From Saccharomycopsis fibuligera x Saccharomycopsis cf. fibuligera (lineage: Eukaryota > Ascomycota > Saccharomycetes > Ascoideales > Saccharomycopsidaceae), in NCBI GenBank assembly GCA_001936135.1, contig CP012822.1:992001-1056000 (forward strand): a DNA stretch of 64,000 nt. Reading direction: 5' to 3'. The notes under the pieces are model-generated. The model had not been told where the DNA came from, did no database searches, and worked only from the letters and a program-made list of their open reading frames with translations. The first letter of the stretch is position 1; the number at the start of each line of letters is the position of its first letter. This document shows positions 1-10,880 of the stretch, piece by piece. The position numbers and the translations under genes are program-made.

Positions 1-143
1 ATCGATATTAATGTTTATTTAGTTACGTGCTTCAACGCTCCTGTAATAACCTGTGAATTACTGATCTACTCGCCAATGGTGTACCCAATATTCATGATTC
101 ATCAACTGATCCCACTGCCCACTGCACAGTAATATCTTACGCA

Positions 144-1187
144 ATGCCCAAGCAACAAAAACAACCGCAGAGTAACTCTTCTTCCTCTTTCTCACGCTTT
201 CAAAAACATCCATACCATTCACATTCCTACCTCTATGTCAGCAACTTCATTGATCACCAGATAAATTACCTTACGCAGCCCTTCAAACTTGATTCTGATC
301 TTGTTGAGTATTTCTCCCAAAACAGCGGCGGTAGTACCTTTAATCAAGCACTGTCACAATCAGCATCAAAATCACAAGATTTTACCAAAAAGCTTCGCAA
401 AGCGTTAGCCAAAATCAATGATGTTCTTGCTGCACATACTCATGAGATTTATTCCAAACAAGCTACTGATCATGTCACCCAACAGGTTCTCAACTTGGAA
501 AAAAGTCGCAAATTACAAGGAGCAATGCAAATAAAATCAGTCAATGATTTTTTTGTGCCGGTGATTGCTGCAAAATTATCTAACAGCGATCATGATTTAA
601 ATGATGTTCTAGTTGGTATTCTGGCTTTACCGGAGGTGAAGCATTTGCCATTCAAACAATTGAGAAGCAACAGTGAAGTTTTAGCCGAAGCAGAAAAGAA
701 CCATTCCAAAGTTAGCGACAAAAATGATAATAGCCGAAAGAATGATAATGATAATGATAGTGAGAATGATGATTACGAAAGTGATAGTTCAATTATAGAG
801 ATTGAAAACATCGAGATCAGAGACCTTAAAGCTAAACTTCAACAATACGCTCTATTTCGTGCTCAACTCAATGCAAAGAGAGTCAAGTTGTCCAAATTGC
901 TAAAGAAGTTACAGTACTATAAAAACCTTAACCAACAAATAAATATGCATTTATACGGGGCTCCTGCGAGTGCTACCAATACCAACAGTCAACAACAATC
1001 AGAACAACAACAAAAGGATACTAGAGCCCTACAGAGAAACTTAATCACTTCGCAAAGTGAAGTATTTGATGAGATTGCCAAGCTTAGAGTAAATTTGAGT
1101 AAGGTTGTACCGAAGTTGTCCAATGCTAAAGATCATGAGGAAGTAAGGCGGCTTGTTTCAAGTGGTCGGCATTTGGAATGGCAGTAA
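144..1187 (+). CDS. Candidate kinetochore protein, Fta4/Nkp1-like
   Basis: Encodes 347 residues. After a Ser/Gln-rich leader, residues about 30-60 carry a pattern like the start of the Fta4 (Sim4 complex) / Nkp1 (Ctf19 complex) family: an aromatic-Ile-x-x-Gln-Ile helix followed by Leu-x-Gln-Pro. A helical region follows at about 80-190, then an acidic Asn/Asp linker at about 193-215, a coiled coil at about 225-270 rich in Leu, Lys and Arg, a short Gln tract, and a last helix ending in HLEWQ. Saccharomyces Nkp1 is shorter (about 240 residues); the linkers account for the difference. If the assignment holds, the protein sits at the inner kinetochore. The match is from remembered family pattern and is weak; a generic coiled-coil protein is the alternative. 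The first Met is used. Confidence 0.45.
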   Translation: MPKQQKQPQSNSSSSFSRFQKHPYHSHSYLYVSNFIDHQINYLTQPFKLDSDLVEYFSQNSGGSTFNQALSQSASKSQDFTKKLRKALAKINDVLAAHTHEIYSKQATDHVTQQVLNLEKSRKLQGAMQIKSVNDFFVPVIAAKLSNSDHDLNDVLVGILALPEVKHLPFKQLRSNSEVLAEAEKNHSKVSDKNDNSRKNDNDNDSENDDYESDSSIIEIENIEIRDLKAKLQQYALFRAQLNAKRVKLSKLLKKLQYYKNLNQQINMHLYGAPASATNTNSQQQSEQQQKDTRALQRNLITSQSEVFDEIAKLRVNLSKVVPKLSNAKDHEEVRRLVSSGRHLEWQ

Positions 1188-2659
1188 AACTGTGTGTCTT
1201 TCCCTGAAAGGCGATTTGACGTTTCGGTTGATATTTTTTCTGACATTTACATTTTATGAGACACACATTCTGCAAGGCGACCTGATATATTAGGCTGTGA
1301 TTAATTGTTCAACAATTTTCCTTTGAGATTTGTAACAGAAATTGATATTTGATTAGCCTTATACCTAATCTATGTACGTTTAATATCTACTGTACTATAC
1401 TTCGTATCATCTATTGATTCCTTTGATCATTATGCAGATGTCTGAGATTTTGAATTCCGGGAAATTTGTCTGACACGCAACTACATCATTATTGTAGTTA
1501 TATCTAGCATGCTAGAAAACTTCTACTAAGAACGTCAACAATAATGTTAAAATATAATCTGAAATTCAAATTAAAACCTGTTGAATGTTATGGTGGAAAT
1601 TCAAATTAAGTAGCATAGTCACGAAATCATGCCTATGTAGTGAAAAGTAAAAACGTACACACCGTCAAGACAAAGATGCAGCATGGAATCGCATTGACAG
1701 TAACACATTTTGATTCTAACTTAAAACTATAAACTTAAAATAATTATGTTACATTCAAATGTGACTAAATTCTGGATATATATATGACGTGAACAAATTC
1801 GTGTTAGCTGATCAAAAATTCCCATGATGATGACTATTATTATTATCATTATTATTATCATTATCATTATTATAACCAGTCGTATTGAAGCTGCTTCTTT
1901 TATGCATAAGGTCAAGTACATTTGAGTTGTATGACACAAGTAGTCAAGTTATAACGATATTTAAATCTTTCGAAAGGATTAGCTAGATTAACTACAACGT
2001 CCTCGTGAGCACAAACTGTGTGTGCTTTTCGAAAGCAGGATATAACAATAATTATTGAGCATCGTTTTCGGCAATCATTGGCAAAGTGCTAGATCCAATA
2101 TTGTATACAGAAGGCAACATTTTGTACTACTAATATATGATCTAAATTACTATCCATTACGTAAACACAATTTGCCGAGCCTTATTATAATAGATATTGC
2201 GGCCGATAATAATGAGATTATTCTGCTAATTAGTATAATTAGCTCGCGAGTTTCTCCGTGAGTGTTTCATCTTCATTATAGTATCACTAGACACATGCCG
2301 ATGCTTATTCTCATTCTTACAACCTATCTGTCTTATAGCAACCTAAATTACCTATTTGCTCACAAATAAATCCGTATTTTCCAACCCACAGCTTGCTGTA
2401 AATTTCGTTTTTCGTGGTTTTTTGGTCTTGTTGTTTATATTGTCTGTTTTCGCACTTTTTTTTTGCAGTTTTCTTTTTTGACGTTTTGAGTTTTTTTACT
2501 TTTTTCTTCGCGGACAAATAAAAATCCAAAATCAAGATTCGCTGTCAAGTTCAACCTCTTCTTGTCAAATCCCGGACGCTTGAAGACCACCACAACAACT
2601 GCCACCATCCACCTCAAGACCATTTGAACACCTTTCTCGTCACTAGTCAATGATTATTA
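1188..2659. other. Intergenic region upstream of AFI1
   Basis: No convincing gene in 1.47 kb. It holds a degenerate TTA/TCA trinucleotide run near 1826-1873, a 13-bp direct repeat (GAAATTCAAATTAA-like) near 1560 and 1599, and a T-rich to CAACC-rich leader at 2440-2650 just before AFI1 that probably contains its core promoter and 5' UTR. Short open frames on both strands are low-complexity and look random. Confidence 0.6.
1826..1873. repeat. TTA/TCA trinucleotide microsatellite
   Basis: Imperfect run of TTA and TCA triplets in the AFI1 upstream region. The same ATT/CAA-type bias appears at the other microsatellites of this window. Confidence 0.8.
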
Positions 2660-5600
2660 ATGTCGCCCCACAGTGACCTGGACGGTAACGCCAGTAGCTT
2701 TATTTCTTCAAACAGCGTCTTGTCGCAGGAACATATTCACCGTAATCAGCTCCATCACAATTCTCATCTTCACAGTCACCAAAAGCATCATAATAGCCGC
2801 TATCATCACCTTCAATACACACAGAATCACAACAATCATAAAAATGGTTATAGCAACAGCATCCACAGTCAGCTTCCTTGCCATAACTTCAACCACAATG
2901 TGGCAAGTACCAATCCCAACAATATAGTAAAGTATTTGATCGCGTCGGAGTTCGATATAAACTTGGGGCCAGTGATAAGGCAGCAATACCCTAGTCCAAT
3001 CCCATCGGACAACTTGCCCTATTTTGCAGAGTTACTTATGCCGGATCAGATCCACACCAGACCAGAAGACTGGACTGTAGTTATTTTGCACAAGGATAAG
3101 CATTCCGGAGAGTATCAGTATGGCAGTTCGACCGGATCAGTGACGCATCTGAACTCGTCGACAGATTCACTAACTACGATGGCATCAACACTATACACAC
3201 ATACAAAAGAAAAAGGCAATAATGATCAGGATAAAGAACAATGTCAGGAAAACGGTAATGGAGAAGAAGATCAGAATGACAACGACCAACCATTGTACAT
3301 ATTGAATGTCGTCAATACTAGATTCAACCAGAACGTGCATCGTAACACCATAATCAAAGGCATAGCTATCGCTACCACGTCTCATTATTTTCAAATGTTC
3401 AAACCATTGCTTCTTGTAGCGTTGGATCAACTATTTCATATTACCACTACTACTGCTAGCACACTAAACCCAACACCAAACAACACATATGATGATGCAT
3501 ACATTCCGGTGCTTCGCAACTTGTATGAATCAATAAACGCTATTGATATTCATGGTATAGTGCCTAGATTTCTGTTGGAAAGAAAATTGCTATTGAATTC
3601 AATTGTCGATTTCCCAATAAAGGAGTGCTTCAGTAACAAAAAATTTGCCACCAAAATGTTTGAATCTGCGATCAATAGCGAAATAAACTACAAAGGCTAT
3701 GCTAAAAAAGAATTGATTCAACATATGAAAATAAAAGATAATGCAACTATTGAAGTACTTGTTAATTATTTGAACTTCAAGATCCCTCTAAGAGTGCCTT
3801 TTTTGCAGATGCCGGAAATAGTAGGTGATTTCTCTGTAAGAGATTTGGTTAGCAACCTTTTATATGCCAAGGTGGTGATCAATAAAGGCAAAGCAAATCA
3901 AACGAAAAACAGCACCATTGAAAATGATAATAAAGACGATGGTACTAAGAATGACAACATAAACATTCAACCTTATCTGGAACTTCTTGTATATGGTGAG
4001 TCCACTCCAGCAATAGTAGTTCTCATCAATGCATTCCTCACACACAAAAAAATTCTTTACTTGGGCAACAAAACTCCTGCCCTGGCAATTTGTGAAGCAG
4101 TATTTGCGACAATTGCCCTTATAAGCGGTGGCGGTGGTTTGCTTCGCGGCTTTTTGAAGCAAACATATCCATACATCGACTTAAGCAAATTTGAATTTAT
4201 CGAAGAACAAGATTGGTATTTTGCTGGCACTGCTAACCCAACTTTCAAAGCACATGAAAGGTTGTATGATGTGTTGTACGACATGGAGCTAAATGAATTA
4301 GTGTTGTCCGGAGAAAACGGCTATTGTATGCAAGAGGCAATAACAAGGAGTCGAAAAATAAACATTAGTGAATCATTGATGGCTTCACTAAATAATAATA
4401 GCAAAAGCATTAACAACAATAACGATTACGGATTGTCGTCTTCATTGGCCCCAATTGAAAGCAATTCTCCTACGTTTTCCTCATATGCAAATCAGTTGGA
4501 TGTTTCCGAGGAAGAAGAAAATGATAGTCTTGAACAAGTGCGATCCCCTAGCTCTATTACTTCCATGCCGTTCAGCAATAACACCACCGCCAACTCTGGG
4601 TATGCTTTTGCAGTTGCGAGTAATCCATTCAGATCTGTTTCGGGTCAAAATTTGACAGCTGCTAGTTCTCCTCGAATAGTGCTGAACAGCAAATCAATGG
4701 ATGAATCACCAGTGGTTCAGAAGCCCACATCAACACCAACTCCTACTCCTAATATTTTTTCCCGTTCTAGACAGAATAGCAGTACATCCACCAATAATCA
4801 CAAAAATTTCACTAATAGTAGTAATAGCAATATCAACAACAATGCTATCATTTTGGAAGATGCAAACTTGCTTAAGAAGCTAACTATTTTAATTAGAGAA
4901 AAGCATGACGATGAAACAATAATAATGGCTTTTAGACAACACGTTAACGAAATAATGAGAATACTTGAGTCAGTGGACCAACTAGATAAACAAAAAAAAC
5001 TGTTGCTTTTGGGTCCATGTCAGGGGCTTGAGCTATCTGATTTGATTGGCTTCATGTTAAAGGAGTCACTACCTCAATTACACACAATAGCAGCAACGTC
5101 AACACCTATGAAAAGACAAAGACCACTGCTGCAGCTGCGCTCCTTCTCATTTGAAGGCTTTTCATCATCACTGATGCCTTCATCTCCCATTGCCGCCAAC
5201 GGGAATGCTAGTCGGTTTAAATCCTCTCCATTGTCGTCGCCAACAGAAACCCCAAAATCTTTTAATCAGCATTTTCAACACCAGCAATCTCAATACCAAC
5301 AATCTCAATACCAACAATATCAATACCAGCAATCTCAATACCAACATCAAAACCAACTTCGTCATCCATCATCTCCACTGCCTTTCAACTCCAATTTCAA
5401 TTTCAGCACCAACAATGGTTCTAGTTCTCATGGAGGACTCAAAATAAACCGTAATAGCGCCTCCAGTGCTAACAAGAACACCAAATCCAACACAAATAGT
5501 ACCTATTCTGCTAACACGAAAGCCAATAATGGTATGCATGCAAAGAATGAAAGCATGAATTCGTTCGCCAGCAATACTACGTTCAGCAGCACCACTAATA

Positions 5601-7207
5601 CCGCAACCAATAGCAACAGTATTAGCAATAGCAAGCATAGCTCAATGACGACTAATGATTCATCGGTGATTAATGGATATGGAAACTATGGTAACGGGAA
5701 GGGTTTTACAAATTATGGCGTTATCAGTGAAGGCGATGATAATGATAGTGATAGTGATAGTTATAATGAAAATAATAATGACAATTATAATAATAATGGC
5801 CAGGATATGATGTCAATTTCTGCGAATGCCGCAAATGCCAATAATAATACTACTACTGCAGCATGGAAACCAAGCTTGATAAATACAAAGTACTTTGATT
5901 CGTCAATTCATTCAAATTTTAGCAATAGTCAACATTCTCGACAATATATCAATAACTGCTCTCATAATTATAATCAGAGTCATAATCACAATCATCGTCA
6001 AGGTAGCAATATCAATTATCTTTTTGATAATGGTAATAACCAAGTGGGCTCATCAAAACCGGCAATTAGTCACCATAGTTATCACAATCAGAACAACAAT
6101 ATCAACAGTAGCAGCAGCAACAACAACAACAAGCGCATCAGCGGCGGCATTGTTGGCTTGAATTTGGATTTAAACTTTGAAAATGGATACTTTTGGAACT
6201 CAAAAAAGGAAAAGCTAAGTGAGATCAAGACGTACTATTGGGTATATAAGGGCTACAAATATGCTCCTCAGATCGTTTACGGCAAAAAAGATGATGAGTC
6301 TTCAAAAAATGGCCATCTTAAAGAAAAGCAAGTACAAGGTCAGTGTGAAGCCCAGGATCATTGCCATTTCCGCAATCCAATCTCTTACTTTTTTGAAGAC
6401 GAGGCGACTGCAAATGTGGACCTTAATGCTGTTTATGGAAATAATACGTATGTTGAAAATGATAATGATGATAAATCCGCTGACACTAAGGCCGGGAATG
6501 CTTCACAAAATTCTAGTCCATGCTCTGTGAAAGGCAATAAAAATAGCAATATCTATAACAGTACCAGGGATGCCACTAATATCAACAAAACTGGTAAAAG
6601 TAAAAATATAAAAACGGTTGATATTGCTTATCAGTTATCAATGCTTCAAAACTCAATGATTCCAATTAGCAATACTAAATCATTGGAGATATATCTGTCT
6701 ATTTTGGCCTACCTTACTTCTGCTTCTTTGTCTACAATAGACTCAACCTCATCATCTACATTGGCTACCACATCCATATCGACAGAAAAATCTTTGAGCC
6801 CAGCTATTAGTGAAAGCAGTAATAACAGTAATAGTAATGGTAATGGTAATGGTAATTGCGATAGCCGTGGCATAAATGCTAACCAAAAGCCATCTGCTTC
6901 AGAAACAGAGGCAAAAGTGGAAAAATTTCTCATTATGACCTATCTTCTCTCCAGCAACTCCTATAGCACTGCTGCTCCCACCACTGGCACTGCAAATAAT
7001 GATAATAATAATATTGGTAGCAATGCTAAAAATAAAGGTATTGAAATGATCTGTAATGGGTTATTTCACCGTGATGTGAGAGTGAGGCAAAAAGTGGTTG
7101 AAATTTTAAATTTAATTACTAGAGAGCTGGTTTTGGGAAATTTTATTTTTAAAAATGGTATTAATCCGTTTTTTAAGATGGCTTGGGATGAACAGAAACG
7201 ACAGTAG
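2660..7207 (+). CDS. AFI1: Afi1-type polarity/docking protein
   Basis: Encodes 1515 residues, much longer than Saccharomyces Afi1 (about 890), which polarises Arf3 at the cell cortex. Residues 20-75 are His/Asn rich. From about residue 90 a folded domain begins with the Afi1/MesA signature (an LIASEFDINLGPVIRQQYP-type strand, then PDQIHTRPEDWTV near 128), continuing to about 375. A second conserved block at about 440-545 (LVYGESTPAIVVLINAFL, then a Gly-rich loop) matches the SPA/DENN-like part. Most of 560-1170 is low-complexity Ser/Asn/Gln, including six near-repeats of QQSQY around residue 875. Conserved sequence returns at about 1175-1210 and at the C-terminus (1430-1515). In-frame CTG codons at 3149 and 3977 should be read as Ser. 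The gene ends directly before a microsatellite. Confidence 0.85.
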   Translation: MSPHSDLDGNASSFISSNSVLSQEHIHRNQLHHNSHLHSHQKHHNSRYHHLQYTQNHNNHKNGYSNSIHSQLPCHNFNHNVASTNPNNIVKYLIASEFDINLGPVIRQQYPSPIPSDNLPYFAELLMPDQIHTRPEDWTVVILHKDKHSGEYQYGSSTGSVTHLNSSTDSLTTMASTLYTHTKEKGNNDQDKEQCQENGNGEEDQNDNDQPLYILNVVNTRFNQNVHRNTIIKGIAIATTSHYFQMFKPLLLVALDQLFHITTTTASTLNPTPNNTYDDAYIPVLRNLYESINAIDIHGIVPRFLLERKLLLNSIVDFPIKECFSNKKFATKMFESAINSEINYKGYAKKELIQHMKIKDNATIEVLVNYLNFKIPLRVPFLQMPEIVGDFSVRDLVSNLLYAKVVINKGKANQTKNSTIENDNKDDGTKNDNINIQPYLELLVYGESTPAIVVLINAFLTHKKILYLGNKTPALAICEAVFATIALISGGGGLLRGFLKQTYPYIDLSKFEFIEEQDWYFAGTANPTFKAHERLYDVLYDMELNELVLSGENGYCMQEAITRSRKINISESLMASLNNNSKSINNNNDYGLSSSLAPIESNSPTFSSYANQLDVSEEEENDSLEQVRSPSSITSMPFSNNTTANSGYAFAVASNPFRSVSGQNLTAASSPRIVLNSKSMDESPVVQKPTSTPTPTPNIFSRSRQNSSTSTNNHKNFTNSSNSNINNNAIILEDANLLKKLTILIREKHDDETIIMAFRQHVNEIMRILESVDQLDKQKKLLLLGPCQGLELSDLIGFMLKESLPQLHTIAATSTPMKRQRPLLQLRSFSFEGFSSSLMPSSPIAANGNASRFKSSPLSSPTETPKSFNQHFQHQQSQYQQSQYQQYQYQQSQYQHQNQLRHPSSPLPFNSNFNFSTNNGSSSHGGLKINRNSASSANKNTKSNTNSTYSANTKANNGMHAKNESMNSFASNTTFSSTTNTATNSNSISNSKHSSMTTNDSSVINGYGNYGNGKGFTNYGVISEGDDNDSDSDSYNENNNDNYNNNGQDMMSISANAANANNNTTTAAWKPSLINTKYFDSSIHSNFSNSQHSRQYINNCSHNYNQSHNHNHRQGSNINYLFDNGNNQVGSSKPAISHHSYHNQNNNINSSSSNNNNKRISGGIVGLNLDLNFENGYFWNSKKEKLSEIKTYYWVYKGYKYAPQIVYGKKDDESSKNGHLKEKQVQGQCEAQDHCHFRNPISYFFEDEATANVDLNAVYGNNTYVENDNDDKSADTKAGNASQNSSPCSVKGNKNSNIYNSTRDATNINKTGKSKNIKTVDIAYQLSMLQNSMIPISNTKSLEIYLSILAYLTSASLSTIDSTSSSTLATTSISTEKSLSPAISESSNNSNSNGNGNGNCDSRGINANQKPSASETEAKVEKFLIMTYLLSSNSYSTAAPTTGTANNDNNNIGSNAKNKGIEMICNGLFHRDVRVRQKVVEILNLITRELVLGNFIFKNGINPFFKMAWDEQKRQ

Positions 7208-7213
7208 TAGGAT

Positions 7214-7353
7214 TTACTACTACTATTACTACTACTACAACAACAACAACAACAACAACAACAATAACAACAACAACAACAATAACAACAACAACAACAA
7301 CAATAACAACAACAACAACAATAACAACAACAACAACATAATAATAATAATAA
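7214..7353. repeat. CTA/CAA/AAT trinucleotide microsatellite
   Basis: About 140 bp of CTA, then CAA/ATA, then AAT triplets, starting only seven bases after the AFI1 stop codon, so it must lie in the AFI1 3' UTR. In another frame it would encode about 30 Asn, but no plausible protein surrounds it. Confidence 0.9.
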
Positions 7354-8330
7354 GGAGAAGAACAAGAAGAAGCTATATGGAATCGCGTGCCAATTATAGT
7401 CAAAGCATGAAATACTTACAAATGTAAATAGTAATCTGAAAAATGATGTGCGATTTAGTATCATCTCTGTGGGCTTTCTTAGAAAACAATAAACCCCCAT
7501 CGTTCATTGATGTTTAATTGTCAATTTGAACTTTTAGGTAAGACTTTTGCTTGTGTTTCAATTTATCTTATGGAAAATCTATTCCGCTTTCAAGACTGTG
7601 CATATTCCATTCCTCTCATATTCTTCATAGCTGTACTACGACTTTCCTTTCTACTTTACGCTATCGAGGTCGTGCTAACTTTCGTTCTTTCCATTTTTGA
7701 AACAACATGTTGCTCTTTGATTAATTTCTAATTCATTTATATGTTTAAACTCTTCTCGATTATTAGCTCAAAGATTTGTTTGATTATAAATTTGCTTCAC
7801 GTTATATATTTTCAGCTTTTATCCATTTACTCCTTCATCTATCATTCTACTTGGTCAATTGCTGACCAATATGTTACGCTAAATTTTATATATATTCTTT
7901 TTTCATTATGGATTTAATAATTCTGGGTGTTGTTTTATACAGTTTTCTGTTTGATATTTTTTTGTTTCTACTTTATTTTACTCTTCTATTTTCCTATTTT
8001 TTTATTATGAATCTTACTACTTGCTCAACTTTTTTTTTTTTTTTTTGATTTCTCGTTCTGATTTCTTTAATTATATGCCATAAGCTAGTTGAATATAGCG
8101 ATAAGAGTCTAACGTCCATCCTTTTCGAAATTGATTAACTACCAACCTTAAACTATCCTCACTTTAAAAATGATGTGTGTGAATTAACACATTAAGGAGC
8201 TAATAATCGGCCGCTAGTTTATCATCAACGAATTCACAGCTGAATCATGTTCATCTTCTATTGTTTTGATAACAAAACTTAATTGTTATGAGCAAACAAA
8301 TTCCATGAAAGCAGTGATAATTGCTAAAAT
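7354..8330. other. AT-rich intergenic sequence, no gene seen
   Basis: T-rich on the plus strand, with a poly-T run near 8029-8046. An open frame of 74 codons at 7507-7731 is hydrophobic and T-driven, with no recognisable domain, so it is not called as a gene. Confidence 0.5.
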
Positions 8331-8399
8331 AAAAATATAAACCTTTGCGAGAATTTTTACCAGGTCATATCTGATGGGAAAACCTCTGGGAAGTACTGT

Positions 8400-8590
8400 T
8401 ATGATTGATCTTTCCTATAATAGTGAAAGGAATGACACCTATTGTAGACAGAGTTACGTTGTAAACTAGTTGAGTAATAAAAATGGACTTGTTTTCCTTG
8501 CTTCTTTTATTGAAAAATTTATTTCTAAGTACAATCAATCTTCTTCTGTTACTCTATACATATATATATATATATATTGTTGAACATGCG
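8400..8590. mobile_element. LTR-like fossil fragment (family C)
   Basis: Diverged dispersed repeat that aligns by eye with 61530-61675: both share a TAATAGTGAA-GGA segment, an AGTAAT-AAA-TGGACTT segment and a CTATA-ATATATA tail in the same order. It lies next to tRNA-Asn on its 3' side. Judged an old, broken LTR-type fragment from its tRNA-flanking position; no coding part is seen. Confidence 0.4.
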
Positions 8591-8678
8591 ACTAGAACCG
8601 TCATAAATGCATTGCTCATAAGATTAATTAGAGGCACACTATCAAATTTGCAAGAAGAGAAAAAAGAATAGCAAAAAA

Positions 8679-8752
8679 CGACCTCGGTGAGGGTCGAACT
8701 CACGATCTTGCGATTAACAGTCGCACGCCTTAACCAACTTGGCCACGAAGTC
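8679..8752 (-). tRNA. tRNA-Asn (GTT)
   Basis: Reading the minus strand gives a full 74-nt cloverleaf: acceptor GACTTCG pairing with CGAGGTC plus discriminator G, D arm with GTTGGTTAA, anticodon stem TGCGA/TCGCA with loop CTGTTAA (anticodon GTT), and a T arm containing GTTCGAC. A run of six T on the minus strand follows at once (8678-8673), a standard Pol III terminator. There is no intron. Confidence 0.97.
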
Positions 8753-8796
8753 TTAATCTCCATAAAAAATTTTAATTGTACAGTTGAATGGATTCA

Positions 8797-8890
8797 TGAT
8801 GAACATTGAGTTCTAGGCCAACAGATTGAGAGATACAGTCACAGAATGACCTTATCTATTACTTTCAAGAATCCTCTATGTGGCTACAAA
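8797..8890 (-). mobile_element. LTR-like fossil fragment with 27-bp motif, inverted
   Basis: Contains the 27-bp motif (plus strand begins TGATGAACATTGAGTT, 8797-8823) as the reverse complement of the copies at 9224, 45910 and 61941, followed by about 65 bp also present at 58358-58400. It lies 45 bp from the 5' end of tRNA-Asn. The motif begins TGTTGG when read outward, like many copia-type LTR ends. It is broken and old. Confidence 0.5.
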
Positions 8891-8922
8891 ACGTATATTC
8901 ATTACTATGAATCATGTTAATT

Positions 8923-9054
8923 TACGGAATACTGACATCTCAGGGTTCATGTTTTTAGAGGTAAAAGCCTTGCATTTCAAATATAACTAACTAATAATAA
9001 ATATATAAAAATATTGGGTTGGACCATGTATAAATATTTATCAGACTGAATAAT
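8923..9054. mobile_element. LTR-like fossil fragment (family A)
   Basis: The first ~107 bp are almost identical (about two differences) to 61301-61407, with a more diverged copy at 45673-45790; all include CTGACATCTCAGGGTTCATG and AATATTGGGTT. The near identity to the copy beside tRNA-Ala, 52 kb away, means this piece spread or was converted fairly recently. No coding part is present, so it is a remnant. Confidence 0.55.
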
Positions 9055-9199
9055 ACATATTGGTATTGATCTATAAATAGTACCAGGTGAAATTCTATAA
9101 TTAGTTATTAAATATGTTCATTACGTCATATTATCTTCTGGGTATCCGCTGATGGTTATATTTTTAGAACTCAATATTCCTCAATATATTACGGAAAAA

Positions 9200-9262
9200 A
9201 TATTGTTTAACTGTATTCGGGTTTGTTGGTTTAGAACTCAAAGTTCGTCATTAATATTTATT
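9200..9262 (+). mobile_element. LTR-like fossil fragment with 27-bp motif
   Basis: Holds TTAACTGTATTCGGGTTTG followed by the 27-bp motif at 9224-9250. The same ~50-bp block recurs at 61920-61967 and, more diverged, at 45890-45936. Together with the inverted copy at 8797 it brackets about 400 bp upstream of tRNA-Asn. Confidence 0.5.
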
Positions 9263-9690
9263 GTTTTCAGTTTAAATATTATTTATATACGGTTCGATCC
9301 AATATTGTTATATAGTTATTAGATATAGTAATTCAATAGTAGCTGAATGAGTTCAATTATTCCCTTAAAAAATCTTTATAGGAAATTGGCCCTTTGGGTT
9401 GCCCTTTAAAATGGTACCGTTGTAGTTCTCTCTTTTAAAAATGTTATTTATTGTTTTACTAAAACACTCCTTAGAAATGACAATTTAACAAGAAGTGGTC
9501 GCTATTTTTCTAGTTAATTGTAATTAGTTAGTCCACCCATCACACTACGCACAATATCAAATAAGCAAATTGATTTATAGAAAGAATTTTCCTGATTACG
9601 TCTAAACTTAATTATAAATTTTTTTTATAGACGAAACGTATTTTTTTTGAGTGAGTAAAGATAAAATTTGGACAATTCACTCAAGTTTTG
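9263..9690. other. AT-rich intergenic sequence, no gene seen
   Basis: Very AT-rich spacer between the LTR-like pieces and the coding-like relic block; nothing recognisable. Confidence 0.5.
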
Positions 9691-9699
9691 ATATAGTTC

Positions 9700-10880
9700 A
9701 AAAATCAGATTCTGCAGTTATATATGGTACGAAATTATTATAGTAAATAACAATATAAAATAGAATGGAACAGCTAATTTTAGATTTGCAGAAAAAAAAG
9801 TTATTTACGTACCTTATTATGATATACAAAATTTTTTAACTCCTATAATGGATAAAAAAGGTTCAAAATTTAAATATGAGTGAAATTGTATTATGTACAA
9901 AAAGGAAAATATTACGATCTATTGAAGATAAGAGGTTCTAACAGAAGAATCCACAAAAATCATAATATATAAAAATTCATACATATGGTGTTGCCCTGAA
10001 TCAAAAAAACAAGTATGAGTTTATAGAAAAATAAAATATAAATGTGCCATTATTAGATATCCAAGCACATAGTACTTCATCGGTTGATTTCGTGGCTTTC
10101 TCATTACAAACATACTTGAGTGATATTTCAAGGACTATTAGTTCATTGCTACTACTTTAAATATGAGAACAAATGGAACTTAAATACATAGAATGTTATT
10201 ATTATTTGAGTAATCTTTATCTGTAAATTTGTATTATAATTATCACTACCTGTATTACCATATGGTAATAGCAATTTCAATACTTCATTCTTCGAAGTAG
10301 TTGGAGGTGTTGATCCTGTATCATACTAACTAACTTTTCTAAAAGAACTTTCATTTTGTTACACTTAATATAGTTTCATAACCAAGTTCAGCAGTTACCT
10401 GAGGTTTTAGATACAATTTGATAGAGATTAAGAGAATATTAAGTTCGCCTAGGCCTCTTAAATTTATTTCTTGATTTATAGGATTGAAGGAGATGATATT
10501 TTTGTTCAGGCTGAGAGACGATTTACAATTTTTTATTAACCAACGTTTTTAAGATGTTTATATTTTGAGTTATACGATAGACCAATTAGGATGTAGAATG
10601 CCAATTGAATAAGGTAAAACCACATATAAATATTTTGTTCAAAATAATTTGAAAATACATTTAATAGTTTTATTAATTAATGATAATATAAGATCACCTT
10701 CTATAATGATAAATTATACTTATTTAATAGGATATTTCAGTCAGAAGATTTTGAAAGGTAAATTTAGTAGAAAATTAAATAAAAACAATATTAGAGATAT
10801 AAAAAAGTTATCTTTAGTCAAGCCTAGCGATATAATAAAAATTATCAGTAGACTAATTTTAGCTAGTTTTTGAAGCCGAA
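9700..10880. mobile_element. AT-rich relic block of broken coding-like DNA, origin unknown
   Basis: Several separate protein-like stretches of about 30-85 codons occur here, on both strands, rich in Asn, Lys and Ile with A/T at nearly every third position, unlike the host genes around them. The longest lies on the plus strand near 10610-10873. The block is clearly broken in several places and is treated as a fossil. Base composition would fit DNA from a cytoplasmic linear plasmid (virus-like element) or an old retroelement interior; no family motif was recognised, so the family is not assigned. It sits between the LTR-like debris and the SPE3 3' end. Confidence 0.35.

Noticed and set aside
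7507-7731. 74-codon hydrophobic open frame after AFI1
   Set aside because: Hydrophobicity follows from T-rich DNA; no family pattern.
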